Translations under genes and position numbers: made by a program
Notes under the pieces: model-generated
Told to the model about the DNA's origin: nothing
Databases searched by the model: none
Seen by the model: only the letters and a program-made list of their open reading frames with translations
In this document: positions 16,379 to 25,477 of the stretch, piece by piece
How positions within the stretch are numbered: the first letter of the stretch is position 1
Layout of the letters: every line of letters begins with the position of its first letter
Source: Flavobacterium sp. ALJ2
GTDB lineage: Bacteria; Bacteroidota; Bacteroidia; Flavobacteriales; Flavobacteriaceae
DNA length: 64,000 nucleotides
Assembly (NCBI RefSeq): GCF_015594725.1
Contig: NZ_JADNRC010000012.1
Location: 1 to 64,000 of the forward strand
Direction: 5' to 3'

Positions 16379-17616
16379 TTCTTACTTTCCATATTCAAGA
16401 GATAAGCCATGTTTTTAATTACATTATCATGTTTTTTCACAAATGGGTTTTCTTCATCCCAAACATAACCTGCAAGAACAGCACAAATTTTACGCTTTAC
16501 ATCTGGATTCTCTGGTTGATGAAAAAATAAAGTCTGTAAGTTTCCTGTGTACCATTCTTTTACATAAGTCGTAAAAACATTAATTCCACGCTTCATGTAT
16601 TCGGTAAATTCTATTTCCCAATCTACAGCAATGCCTTGCGATTGTTTCAAGTATAGTTTTGCAGCAAGCATGCCCGATTCGGTAGCAAAAGCAACTCCTG
16701 ATGAAAAAACCGGATCTAAAAATTCGGTACTATTTCCAGTTAAGGCAAAACCATCTCCATACATTTTCTTTACGGAACGCGAATAATTTTCCAATTTTAT
16801 AGGTTCGAATAAAAACTCAATTCCTCCAAATCTTTTAATATAATAATCTGATAGTTGAATTGCTTTTTTTAAAGCTTCACCATTGTTTTTATTTTCAGAA
16901 AGTGAATTGATAAAATCTGTTGGACCTACAACTCCTAAACTTGTATTCCCATTAGAAAAAGGAATTACCCATAACCAAACTTCGGTTTCAAGAACGTCAA
17001 ATGAAATTAACGTTCCTTCTTCTCCTTCTGGTCTGTTACTATCTTTTACATGTGTAAAAATAGAAGAATGTGGATCTAATGCAGACGGTTTATCTAAATC
17101 TAAAAGTCTTGGTAAGACTCTACCATAACCGCTTGAATCTATAATGAATTTGGCATGAATCTCTTTTAAATTTCCATCCTTATTCTTTACAATTGTTTTT
17201 GAATTACTTCCTTCAAAAGAAACTTCAATCACTTCTGACTCAAATTCTAAATCAATTCCTTTCCGAATTAATTCCTGAGCCATTGTATTGTCAAAATCAG
17301 CTCTCGGTACTTGCCATGTCCAATCCCAACCTTTAGTAAATTTATCAGAAAAATCAAAAACACAAATTTCATTTCCTCTAATAAATCGTGCTCCTAGCTT
17401 CTTTTCAAAGTTGACAGCATTTAAGCTATCAAATAACTCCGCTTCAGCAAAGTGATCCATAACTCTTGGTATCAAGCTTTCACCAACAACAATTCTAGGA
17501 AATTTTGTCTTTTCAACAACCTTTATTTTGCAATTATTCTTATGCAAATAAGCAGCCGATACGCATCCAGACGGTCCTGCTCCTATTATTAAAACATCTA
17601 CAAACTCCTTTAACAT
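16354..17616 (-). CDS. Flavin-dependent halogenase-like oxidoreductase
   Basis: A 420-residue FAD enzyme. Rossmann GAGPSG is at 12-17, VGESLIP at 44-50, FEKKLGARF at 70-78, and the halogenase signature WxWxIP appears as WLWVIP at 214-219. In characterised flavin halogenases that tryptophan motif and a lysine in the position of Lys73 keep hypochlorous acid near the substrate. Some flexirubins carry chlorine on a ring, so a role in chlorinating the pigment is plausible. It is divergent from the tyrosine ammonia-lyase gene and the only minus-strand member of the cluster. A simple hydroxylase or monooxygenase remains possible. Confidence 0.72.
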   Translation of the reverse strand: MLKEFVDVLIIGAGPSGCVSAAYLHKNNCKIKVVEKTKFPRIVVGESLIPRVMDHFAEAELFDSLNAVNFEKKLGARFIRGNEICVFDFSDKFTKGWDWTWQVPRADFDNTMAQELIRKGIDLEFESEVIEVSFEGSNSKTIVKNKDGNLKEIHAKFIIDSSGYGRVLPRLLDLDKPSALDPHSSIFTHVKDSNRPEGEEGTLISFDVLETEVWLWVIPFSNGNTSLGVVGPTDFINSLSENKNNGEALKKAIQLSDYYIKRFGGIEFLFEPIKLENYSRSVKKMYGDGFALTGNSTEFLDPVFSSGVAFATESGMLAAKLYLKQSQGIAVDWEIEFTEYMKRGINVFTTYVKEWYTGNLQTLFFHQPENPDVKRKICAVLAGYVWDEENPFVKKHDNVIKNMAYLLNMESKKKQNPSAN

Positions 17617-17623
17617 ATACGAA

Positions 17624-17650
17624 TTGTTATTAATTATTAACTTACATTTG
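17624..17650 (+). promoter_or_regulatory. Candidate promoter of the pigment cluster
   Basis: TTG (17624-17626), 16 bp, TACATTTG (17643-17650). The spacer is one base short of the usual range, the minus-7 word is perfect, and it lies 67 bp before the ammonia-lyase ATG. Confidence 0.5.
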
Positions 17651-17717
17651 CGCTCATCAAAATAACTACATTTATTTTAATAAATAAAATTAATTTAGCA
17701 TAATCAAAAAAGGGTAA

Positions 17718-19238
17718 ATGAATACAATTGGCGAATATTTAAGTTTAAAAGAATTTGAATCTATAATCTTTGGAAATAATAAAATTGACATCAGTAAAGT
17801 TGTCTTAAATCGAGTAAATGAAAGCTTTGACTTCTTAAAAGAGTTTTCAGGTAACAAAGTTATTTATGGTGTAAATACTGGTTTTGGCCCTATGGCACAA
17901 TACCGTATCAAAGACGAGGATCGAATTCAACTACAATATAATCTAATCAGAAGTCACTCTTCTGGAACTGGCAAACCATTAAATGCGGTTTGCGTAAAAG
18001 CAGCAATTCTAGCACGATTAAACACCCTTTCCTTAGGAAATTCTGGAGTACATCCTTCAGTTATTAATCTAATGAAAGAATTTATAAATAAAGATATTAC
18101 TCCGTTAATTTTTGAACATGGAGGAGTTGGAGCAAGTGGAGATTTAGTACAACTATCCCATTTAGCATTAACACTAATTGGTGAAGGCGAAGTTTTTTAC
18201 AAAGGCGAAAGAAGATCTACTAAAGAAGTTTTTGAAATTGAAAATCTATCTCCAATACAAGTAGAAATAAGAGAAGGTCTTGCCCTTATAAACGGAACCT
18301 CTGTAATGACTGGGATAGGCGTTGTAAACGTGCATCATGCTAATAAACTATTAGATTGGTCATTGAAATTTTCTTGTGCAATCAATGAATTAGTACAAGC
18401 TTATGACGATCATTTTTCGGAAGAATTAAATCAAACCAAACGTCACAAAGGGCAACAGGAAGTAGCTGCAAGAATGAGACAAAATCTTTCAGACAGTACT
18501 CTAATTCGCAAAAGAGAAGATCATTTATATACTGGTGAAAACACTGAAGAAATCTTCAAAGAAAAAGTCCAAGAATATTACTCTTTAAGATGTGTACCAC
18601 AAATTTTAGGTCCTATCTTAGAAACTATTAATAATGTTGGGTCAATTCTAGAAGACGAGTTTAACTCCGCAAATGACAATCCTATTATAGATGTAAAAAA
18701 CAAACATGTATATCATGGAGGTAATTTTCATGGAGATTACATCTCCCTAGAAATGGACAAACTAAAAATTGTAGTGACTAAACTTACAATGCTAGCAGAG
18801 CGTCAATTGAATTATTTATTAAATTCTAAAATCAATGAAATCCTTCCTCCATTTGTTAATCTTGGAACTTTAGGATTTAATTTTGGAATGCAAGGGGTTC
18901 AATTTACTGCAACCTCAACAACTGCCGAAAACCAAATGCTCTCTAACCCAATGTATGTACACAGTATCCCGAACAACAATGACAATCAAGATATTGTAAG
19001 TATGGGTACAAATGCGGCCGTAATCACTGCAAAAGTTATCGAAAACTCATTTGAAGTTTTAGCTATTGAACTGATTACCATTGTTCAGGCAATTGACTAC
19101 CTAGAACAAAAAGATCAAATTTCGTCTGTATCTAAAAAATTATATGACGACATTAGAACAATTATTCCTAAATTTAAAGAAGACCAGGTAATGTATCCTT
19201 TTGTTCAAAAAGTAAAAGACTACCTGATAAATAATTAA
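17718..19238 (+). CDS. Tyrosine ammonia-lyase (HAL/PAL/TAL family)
   Basis: A 506-residue lyase that removes ammonia from an aromatic amino acid, here expected to turn tyrosine into 4-coumarate, the starter of the aryl polyene. The MIO cofactor forms from Ala139-Ser140-Gly141 in GVGASGDLVQLSH; the catalytic tyrosine is Tyr50 in VIYGVNTGFG. From memory the sequence is very close to the characterised, tyrosine-specific enzyme of F. johnsoniae. The selectivity pair reads Ser79-His80 rather than the His-Leu of Rhodobacter TAL, so specificity is inferred from that likeness and from the cluster. It is first in the plus-strand gene series. Confidence 0.92.
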   Translation: MNTIGEYLSLKEFESIIFGNNKIDISKVVLNRVNESFDFLKEFSGNKVIYGVNTGFGPMAQYRIKDEDRIQLQYNLIRSHSSGTGKPLNAVCVKAAILARLNTLSLGNSGVHPSVINLMKEFINKDITPLIFEHGGVGASGDLVQLSHLALTLIGEGEVFYKGERRSTKEVFEIENLSPIQVEIREGLALINGTSVMTGIGVVNVHHANKLLDWSLKFSCAINELVQAYDDHFSEELNQTKRHKGQQEVAARMRQNLSDSTLIRKREDHLYTGENTEEIFKEKVQEYYSLRCVPQILGPILETINNVGSILEDEFNSANDNPIIDVKNKHVYHGGNFHGDYISLEMDKLKIVVTKLTMLAERQLNYLLNSKINEILPPFVNLGTLGFNFGMQGVQFTATSTTAENQMLSNPMYVHSIPNNNDNQDIVSMGTNAAVITAKVIENSFEVLAIELITIVQAIDYLEQKDQISSVSKKLYDDIRTIIPKFKEDQVMYPFVQKVKDYLINN

Positions 19239-19276
19239 TATTTTATTTCATATTATTAATCTTGAATCTTAAAAAC

Positions 19277-20482
19277 ATGAAAAAACCACTTATTTTTTTA
19301 TTGCTCTGTTTTATTCAATTTGTTAATAGTCAAGAACTGGCATTAGTTAGAAAAAACGGAAAATGGGGATATCTCACTAAAGAAGGAACATTTTGTATTG
19401 AGCCTACATACAAAAATGCCAAAAGCTTTTCTGAAGGCTTAGCAGCTGTAGAAGACAATGGAAAATGGGGGTTTATTGACTCTAAAGGAGCATGGGTTAT
19501 ACCCGCAACTTTTGATAATGTTAAGGATTTTAATAGTGGTATTTGTCTTGTATCTAAAGACAAGAAATGGGTCTACATTGACATAAAAGGAGAAGTTCAA
19601 ATTGCTCCACCTTCGGATAAATTATATGAATTTGAAAACGGTGTAGCATTTATAAAACAAGGAAATAAAATTGGATTAATCAATTCAAAAATGGCAATTG
19701 TTTTAGAACCAAAATATGATGTCATCAAACCTTTTCAAAATGGTTTTGCTAGAGTAGCGAACAATAAAAACTGGGGGATTATAAATACAGCTGGAAAAGA
19801 AGTTGTAGAACCAGCGTATGCCGAAATAGGTAATTATAATAAAAACACAACTTGGGCCAAAAAAGACAAAGTGTTTGGATTAGTAAGTGCTGGGAAATTT
19901 ATTCCTGTAGATGGTGCAGATAAAATTTGGGATTTTGAAACACAAGATTTGACATACGCTAGAAAAGGTGGTAAAATTGGATTCATCGACTTAAAAGGAA
20001 CCTGGGTAATCATACCTATATACGATAAAGCCAAAGCTTTTTCTAAAAATTTAGCACCCGTTTGTATTGGATCTAAATGGGGGTACATTAACCCTAAAGC
20101 AGAATTTGTGATTCCGCCAACCTATAGTGATGCAGAAGTTTTTAGCACAAATGGATTGGCTCCTGTAAAAGAAAAAAACTGGGGATTTATCAATGATACA
20201 GGAAAATTAGTAATCCCAACTCAATACGGCATAACAACAAATGGATTCGTCATTGCTCTATTTGTACAACAAGACAAAGGATTTATAGACGGTTTAGCAA
20301 GAGTTAAAAATGAAGGGAAATGGGGATTTCTTAAGCCTGACGGAACTGTATTAAGTAATCAATGGTTTGAAAATGCCGAGCTATTTTCGCAAACAAAAGA
20401 AAAGAATAATGTAGATAAAATCGCTGCCGATAAGCCAAAAGCTGAAACAAAAACAAAACCGGTAAATAAAAAAAAGCGATAA
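19277..20482 (+). CDS. Exported WG-repeat protein
   Basis: A 401-residue protein with a signal peptide (MKKPLIFLLLCFIQFVNSQ) and about ten WG repeats, seen as KWGYL, KWGFI, KWVYI, NWGII, KIGFI, KWGYI, NWGFI and KWGFL at steps of roughly 35-50 residues. WG (KWG) repeats form beta structures of unknown binding partner. The tail is lysine-rich. It lies between the ammonia-lyase (38 bp upstream) and the ketoreductase, but no link between WG proteins and pigments is known to me. Sequence behind its stop contains a degraded copy of its own 3' end. The start is the ATG at 19277, five codons inside a longer TTG frame. Confidence 0.85.
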   Translation: MKKPLIFLLLCFIQFVNSQELALVRKNGKWGYLTKEGTFCIEPTYKNAKSFSEGLAAVEDNGKWGFIDSKGAWVIPATFDNVKDFNSGICLVSKDKKWVYIDIKGEVQIAPPSDKLYEFENGVAFIKQGNKIGLINSKMAIVLEPKYDVIKPFQNGFARVANNKNWGIINTAGKEVVEPAYAEIGNYNKNTTWAKKDKVFGLVSAGKFIPVDGADKIWDFETQDLTYARKGGKIGFIDLKGTWVIIPIYDKAKAFSKNLAPVCIGSKWGYINPKAEFVIPPTYSDAEVFSTNGLAPVKEKNWGFINDTGKLVIPTQYGITTNGFVIALFVQQDKGFIDGLARVKNEGKWGFLKPDGTVLSNQWFENAELFSQTKEKNNVDKIAADKPKAETKTKPVNKKKR

Positions 20483-20613
20483 CATTTTTCAATCAATAAA
20501 AAAATAAAAATTACATATATGAAATCGCCACAGATAAAATTGTGTCAACAAGACCATTAAATAAAAAAGCGATACCATATATGCCCTATAAAAAATAAAA
20601 TTTACATATATGA
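20413..20613 (+). repeat. Imperfect duplication of the WG gene's 3' end and leader
   Basis: The stretch from about 20413 to 20525 (gene tail, AAAAAAGCGATA, then TTACATATATGAAAT) is repeated in a worn form at about 20530 to 20613 (TAAATAAAAAAGCGATA, then TTTACATATATGAAAT), where the second TATATGAAAT supplies the ketoreductase start codon. This indicates a local duplication at the junction. Confidence 0.65.
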
Positions 20614-21341
20614 AATGTGTATTAGTAACTGGTGGTTCACGAGGAATTGGGAGTGCTATTTGTAAAAAATTAGCAGTAGATACAGAATACCATATTCTGA
20701 TTAATTATCATTCAAACAAAATTGCTGCCGAACAAACACTTGAAGAAGTACTAAAATTAGGAGCAACTGCTGAGATTATACAATTTGATGTTTCTAATTT
20801 TGAAGAAGTTCAAAAAACATTAACCCAATGGCAAGACGCAAATCCAGAAGCCATCGTTGAGGCAATTGTAAATAATGCCGGAATTACCAAAGACGGTTTG
20901 TTTATGTGGATGTCACATGAAGACTGGAATGGTGTTATGAATACAAGTGTAGGTGGTTTTTTTAATGTCACCCAATTTTTTATTCAAAAAATGCTTCGTA
21001 ATAAATACGGCCGTATTGTAAATATGGTTTCGGTTTCGGGAGTAAAAGGTACTCCGGGTCAAACCAACTATTCTGCTGCAAAAGGTGCTATTGTTGCTGC
21101 AACCAAAGCATTGGCTCAAGAAGTAGCCAAAAGAAATATTACTGTAAATGCCGTTGCACCAGGATTTATAAGAACTGATATGACAAGCCTGTTGGACGAA
21201 AAAGAATTATTGAAATTAATTCCTGTTAATCGTTTTGGCGAAGCCGAAGAAGTTGCAGATTTGGTAAGCTTTTTGATTTCAAATAAATCAAGCTATATTA
21301 CCGGTGAAATTATAAACATTAACGGCGGAATATATTCTTAA
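20610..21341 (+). CDS. 3-ketoacyl-ACP reductase (FabG-like)
   Basis: A 243-residue short-chain dehydrogenase that reduces the 3-keto group after each condensation with NADPH. Seen: cofactor motif GGSRGIG at 8-14, NNAG at 88-91, and the catalytic set Ser141, Tyr154 and Lys158 in NYSAAKGA. It corresponds to ApeQ-type reductases of aryl polyene clusters. It is 21 bp ahead of a ketosynthase gene and starts the core condensing block. The housekeeping fabG is not in this window. Confidence 0.92.
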   Translation: MKCVLVTGGSRGIGSAICKKLAVDTEYHILINYHSNKIAAEQTLEEVLKLGATAEIIQFDVSNFEEVQKTLTQWQDANPEAIVEAIVNNAGITKDGLFMWMSHEDWNGVMNTSVGGFFNVTQFFIQKMLRNKYGRIVNMVSVSGVKGTPGQTNYSAAKGAIVAATKALAQEVAKRNITVNAVAPGFIRTDMTSLLDEKELLKLIPVNRFGEAEEVADLVSFLISNKSSYITGEIININGGIYS

Positions 21342-21362
21342 AAAATTACTATAAAAAAGACG

Positions 21363-22586
21363 ATGAATAGGAGAGTTGTAATTACAGGAATGGGAATTTA
21401 CTCATGTATCGGTACTTCCTTAAACGAAGTAAAGGAATCGCTGTATAACGGAAAATCAGGAATACAATTTGATGCCGAAAGAAAAGAATTTGGCTTTCAA
21501 TCTGCCTTAACTGGTATGGTTCCAAAACCAGATTTAAAAAATTTATTGACCCGAAGACAGCGTATGAGTATTGGTGAAGAAACCGAATATGCTTATATGG
21601 CAACTATCCAAGCATTGAAAAATGCTGGAATTGATGATGCTTTTTTCGACCACAATGAAGTAGGTATTATGTATGGTAATGATAGTGTTTCTAAAGCTAT
21701 TATAGATGCTATCGACATTGTTCGAGAAAAAAAAGACACTGCATTAATTGGTTCTGGTGCCATTTTTAAGTCCATGAACTCTACTGTTACAATGAATCTT
21801 TCGACAATTTTTAAGTTAAGAGGTATAAACCTAACTATAAGTGCTGCCTGTGCAAGTGGCTCTCATGCTATAGGTCTCGCTTATTTTTTAATAAAAAGTG
21901 GATTTCAAGACACCGTAATTTGTGGCGGATCGCAAGAAATCAATAAATATGCCATGTGTAGTTTTGATGGCTTAGGTGTTTTTGCTTCGGGAGAAGGAGA
22001 TCCTACAAAAGCATCAAGACCTTTTGACGCAGGACGCGATGGTTTAGTTCCTAGTGGCGGAGGCGCAACTTTAATTTTAGAAAGCTATGAATCGGCTATA
22101 AAACGAGGAGCAACTATCATTGCCGAAATTGGAGGTTATGGATTTTCATCAAATGGAGGTCATATTTCAACACCAAATGTAGAAGGACCATCAATTGCAA
22201 TGCAAAGAGCACTTGATGATGCAAAAATAAATGCATCAGATATTGACTACATAAATGCGCATGCAACCTCAACTCCTGTTGGAGATGAAAATGAGGCAAA
22301 AGCAATCTTCGAAATCTTTGGAAAAAGCAATCCTTATGTAAGCTCCACAAAATCAATGACTGGGCATGAATGCTGGATGGCAGGCGCAAGCGAAGTCATT
22401 TATTCTATACTAATGATGCAAAACGATTTTATAGCTCCAAACATCAATTTAGAAAATCCAGACGAAGATGCTGCTAAATTAAATTTAGTTAAAACTACGC
22501 TAAATAGAAAAATTGATATATTTTTGTCCAATTCCTTCGGGTTTGGAGGAACCAATTCTGCATTGGTAGTTAAAAAGTTTAAATAG
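21363..22586 (+). CDS. Beta-ketoacyl-ACP synthase, catalytically intact
   Basis: A 407-residue FabF/FabB-type ketosynthase with full triad: Cys163 in SAACASGSHA, His300 in INAHATSTPVGD and His335 in SMTGHECWMAGASE. It should catalyse decarboxylative condensation during polyene growth or in making the acyl precursors of the resorcinol. The gene for an acyl carrier protein begins 4 bp after its stop. It is the first of three intact ketosynthases in the cluster and is ApeR-like by position near the reductase; the exact role cannot be told from sequence. Confidence 0.9.
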   Translation: MNRRVVITGMGIYSCIGTSLNEVKESLYNGKSGIQFDAERKEFGFQSALTGMVPKPDLKNLLTRRQRMSIGEETEYAYMATIQALKNAGIDDAFFDHNEVGIMYGNDSVSKAIIDAIDIVREKKDTALIGSGAIFKSMNSTVTMNLSTIFKLRGINLTISAACASGSHAIGLAYFLIKSGFQDTVICGGSQEINKYAMCSFDGLGVFASGEGDPTKASRPFDAGRDGLVPSGGGATLILESYESAIKRGATIIAEIGGYGFSSNGGHISTPNVEGPSIAMQRALDDAKINASDIDYINAHATSTPVGDENEAKAIFEIFGKSNPYVSSTKSMTGHECWMAGASEVIYSILMMQNDFIAPNINLENPDEDAAKLNLVKTTLNRKIDIFLSNSFGFGGTNSALVVKKFK

Positions 22587-22590
22587 AATA

Positions 22591-22845
22591 ATGAATAAGC
22601 AAGAGATAATAGAAAAGATTAATGGTTTTTTGGTTGATGAATTTGAAGTTGATAGTGACGACATTGAACCAGGCGCTAATTTAAAAGATACTTTAGGACT
22701 AGATAGTTTAGACTATGTAGACTTGGTAGTATCTATAGAATCAAATTTTGGTGTAAAATTAGTTGAAGTTGATTTCGTTGGCATTGCTACTTTTCAAAAT
22801 TTTTATGACCTTATAGAAACCAAATTAAAAGCTAAAGCTGCTTAA
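22591..22845 (+). CDS. Pigment-cluster acyl carrier protein 1
   Basis: An 84-residue carrier protein with the phosphopantetheine serine Ser39 in LGLDSLDYVDL. It is more diverged from the housekeeping ACP at 6604 than normal family variation would suggest, and should serve the pigment synthases. It starts 4 bp after the ketosynthase, and its stop overlaps the next start in the pattern TAATG, so the three are translationally linked. Confidence 0.92.
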   Translation: MNKQEIIEKINGFLVDEFEVDSDDIEPGANLKDTLGLDSLDYVDLVVSIESNFGVKLVEVDFVGIATFQNFYDLIETKLKAKAA

Positions 22846-23729
22846 TGAGCAAATGGGATGGTAAATCCAAAGGAACAGTTTTAGGCTATAGAATATTCGT
22901 TTTTTTAATACAAAAAGCGGGTGTTAAGTCTGCCTATTTCCTATTGTATTTTGTAGCAAGTTATTATTTCCTTTTTCTCAAAAAAAGCAATCGTGCCATC
23001 TTTTATTACTTCAATAAAAGATTGGGATATTCTTATTTTAAATCCAAAAAAATGGTTTTCAAAAGCTACTATGTTTTTGGACAAACCATTATTGATAAAG
23101 TCTCCATTTCTGCAGGAATGAGAGAGCAATTCACCTATGAATTCGATGGTATTGAAACGCTAAAAAATTTACTTGCCGAAAAAAAAGGCGGTGTTTTGAT
23201 TAGTGCTCATATTGGGAATTTTGAAATTGCTGAACATTTTTTCGGAGAAATTGACATCGATTTTCAAATCAATCTGGTTACTACAGATTTAGAACATTCT
23301 GATATAAAAAAATACCTAGAAAGCGTTACCCAAAAACCAACAGTTAAGTTTATTGTTATAAAAGATGATCTATCACATATTTTCGAAATCAACGCTGCGT
23401 TAGGTCGAAATGAACTTATTTGTTTTACAGGTGACCGTTATTTTGAAGGAACAAAATCATTATCAGATCAACTATTGGGGCAAGAAGCTAATTTTCCTGC
23501 CGGTCCTTTTTTAATTGCATCCCGATTAAAAGTGCCTGTGGTTTTTGTTTATGTAATGAAAGAACCAAACCTACATTACCACTTATATGCACGTGAGGCC
23601 ATTGTAAAACATCGCGACGAAAAAGGTTTACTAAAGGTCTATATCGAAAGTGTAGAAACCATGCTTGAAAAATATCCCTTGCAATGGTTCAATTATTTTG
23701 ATTTTTGGAGTCAATTTAAAAATAAATAA
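22845..23729 (+). CDS. LpxL-like lipid A acyltransferase family protein
   Basis: A 294-residue protein of the lauroyl/myristoyl acyltransferase family. It has a hydrophobic N-terminal region (about 12-47) and the catalytic motif HX4E as HIGNFE at 122-127. Family members move acyl groups from ACP to a hydroxyl on a lipid at the inner face of the membrane. In aryl polyene clusters such enzymes are thought to attach the polyene to its lipid or, in flexirubins, possibly to the resorcinol. Its start overlaps the ACP stop by one base, which points to a substrate carried by that ACP. Confidence 0.85.
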   Translation: MSKWDGKSKGTVLGYRIFVFLIQKAGVKSAYFLLYFVASYYFLFLKKSNRAIFYYFNKRLGYSYFKSKKMVFKSYYVFGQTIIDKVSISAGMREQFTYEFDGIETLKNLLAEKKGGVLISAHIGNFEIAEHFFGEIDIDFQINLVTTDLEHSDIKKYLESVTQKPTVKFIVIKDDLSHIFEINAALGRNELICFTGDRYFEGTKSLSDQLLGQEANFPAGPFLIASRLKVPVVFVYVMKEPNLHYHLYAREAIVKHRDEKGLLKVYIESVETMLEKYPLQWFNYFDFWSQFKNK

Positions 23730-23794
23730 ACCTGTAAGGAATACTGCAATTTAATACGTTTTCTTTTATACTTTAGCGATTCTTAAAATAAAGT

Positions 23795-25438
23795 ATGGAA
23801 GAATTTGACACTATCATAATAGGTTCTGGAGTTGGCGGTTTAGCAACAGGTATTTGTTTGGCAAGAGCCGGACAGCGAGTCTTAATTCTAGAGCAACATT
23901 ATGTTCCTGGTGGTTGGAGTCATAGCTTTACTTTAAAAGGACAACGCTTTAGTCCCGGTGTACATTATGTAGGTCTCATAGATAAAGGCGCTTCTACAAA
24001 TGAATTATATCGTGGCTTAGGAATTGCCAATGATATGGTATTCTTTCGAATGAATAAAAAGGCATACGAACATTGCCTGATTGGTAACCAAACTTTCGAT
24101 TTGCCCGCAGGAATCGAGAATCTCAAAAAAACACTTTCTGTACGTTTTCCTAAAGAAGAAAAAAACATAGATGAATATCTTTCATTAGTCGAGAAAGTTA
24201 GCTCTGAACTGCAATTAATCCCAAAATTAAAAGGCCTTTGGCAAAAAATAACTGTTCCATTCCGAACGAAGCATTTTGGAAAATTTGCTTTATTCCCTTT
24301 AAAAAAAGTGATAGGATGGCACATCAAAGATCCTATACTCAAAGCTATCCTTAATATACAATGTGGCGATCATGGGCTTTCGCCAAATAGAGCCTGTTTT
24401 CCTGTTCATTGCTCTGTAATGAGTCATTATTTTGATGGTGGATTTTATCCCATGGGTGGTGGAGGCGGAATTGTAAAAGCAATGACAAATGGAGTAAAAA
24501 AACATGGTGGAGAAGTTCGGATAAAACAAAACGTTAAAAAAATTATTATTGAAAACAAAAAAGCAATAGGAGTTGAACTCGAAAACGGCGAAACCATTTT
24601 TGCTAAAAATATTGTTTCCAATGCAGATCCATCGATTACCTATTTAAACTTAATTGGTCAGGAACATTTGAGTAAATCACTTATCAAAAAACTACATAAA
24701 ACAAAATACTCTGTAACCTCCTTAATCTTATTCCTTACACTGGATATAGATGTCACCCAATTCAATATCGATTCGGGTAATATCTGGATGATGAAAGATG
24801 AAAATGATGATGCTAATTTCGAAAGTTTAATGAGTAACAATATTGATTCTGGAGATTCATTCCCAGCAGTATTTATAAGTTGCACCACTCTTAAAGACCC
24901 TGCCAGTTTCAATGGCAGATATCATAATTTTGAGATTGTTACTTATGTAAATTATGACAACTTAAAAGACTTTAACGGATTAGATGATTATCACACTATA
25001 GAATATAAAATATTCAAAGAAAAGGTCATTAATAAACTGATGAATAATGTTGAAAAAATCATTCCAAACGCAAAACAATTTATCATTCAAGCCGAATTAG
25101 GAACACCAAAAACAAATGAGTTTTACATCAATTCGACTAAAGGAAATGTATATGGAACCGAAAAAACACTAAACCAAGTTGGTCCTTTCTCCTATAAAAA
25201 CAAAACCGAAATTGAAAATTTATTCCTATGCGGAGCCTGTACCCTATCTCATGGTGTTGCGGGTGCTACCTATTCGGGAGTTGCTGCAGCTGCATTAATA
25301 CTTAATTGCACATCCGACGAATTATTAATCGAAGACCCAGCTCAAGAAATACGTATTTATGATGCCGAAGATGAATCGACTTGGCCAAATTGGGTTCACA
25401 CGAAACGAACAGATAAAATAAGAAAATTCTTTTCATAA
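23795..25438 (+). CDS. CrtI-like FAD oxidoreductase 1
   Basis: A 547-residue phytoene desaturase/retinol saturase type flavoprotein. It starts with the dinucleotide fold IIGSGVGGLATGICLARAG (about 7-25), and has the C-terminal FAD signature LFLCGACTLSHGVAGATYSG. The substrate is likely a polyene or unsaturated lipid. A second, diverged homologue lies at 46318. It is 65 bp behind the acyltransferase and 39 bp before darA. Possible roles are adjusting double bonds or oxidising the ring; none can be chosen from sequence. Confidence 0.82.
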   Translation: MEEFDTIIIGSGVGGLATGICLARAGQRVLILEQHYVPGGWSHSFTLKGQRFSPGVHYVGLIDKGASTNELYRGLGIANDMVFFRMNKKAYEHCLIGNQTFDLPAGIENLKKTLSVRFPKEEKNIDEYLSLVEKVSSELQLIPKLKGLWQKITVPFRTKHFGKFALFPLKKVIGWHIKDPILKAILNIQCGDHGLSPNRACFPVHCSVMSHYFDGGFYPMGGGGGIVKAMTNGVKKHGGEVRIKQNVKKIIIENKKAIGVELENGETIFAKNIVSNADPSITYLNLIGQEHLSKSLIKKLHKTKYSVTSLILFLTLDIDVTQFNIDSGNIWMMKDENDDANFESLMSNNIDSGDSFPAVFISCTTLKDPASFNGRYHNFEIVTYVNYDNLKDFNGLDDYHTIEYKIFKEKVINKLMNNVEKIIPNAKQFIIQAELGTPKTNEFYINSTKGNVYGTEKTLNQVGPFSYKNKTEIENLFLCGACTLSHGVAGATYSGVAAAALILNCTSDELLIEDPAQEIRIYDAEDESTWPNWVHTKRTDKIRKFFS

Positions 25439-25445
25439 AATTAAT

Positions 25446-25453
25446 TACTTTTG
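25446..25453 (+). promoter_or_regulatory. Minus-7 element upstream of darA
   Basis: TACTTTTG fits TAnnTTTG and lies 24 bp before the darA ATG in the short gap after the oxidoreductase. No TTG is present at the proper distance, so an internal promoter is only suggested. Confidence 0.35.
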
Positions 25454-25477
25454 CGATATCCAAAAGCCAAAACCAAA

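Noticed and set aside
23965..24342. 125-codon minus-strand frame inside the CrtI-like gene
   Set aside because: Antisense shadow; no domain and no plausible promoter.
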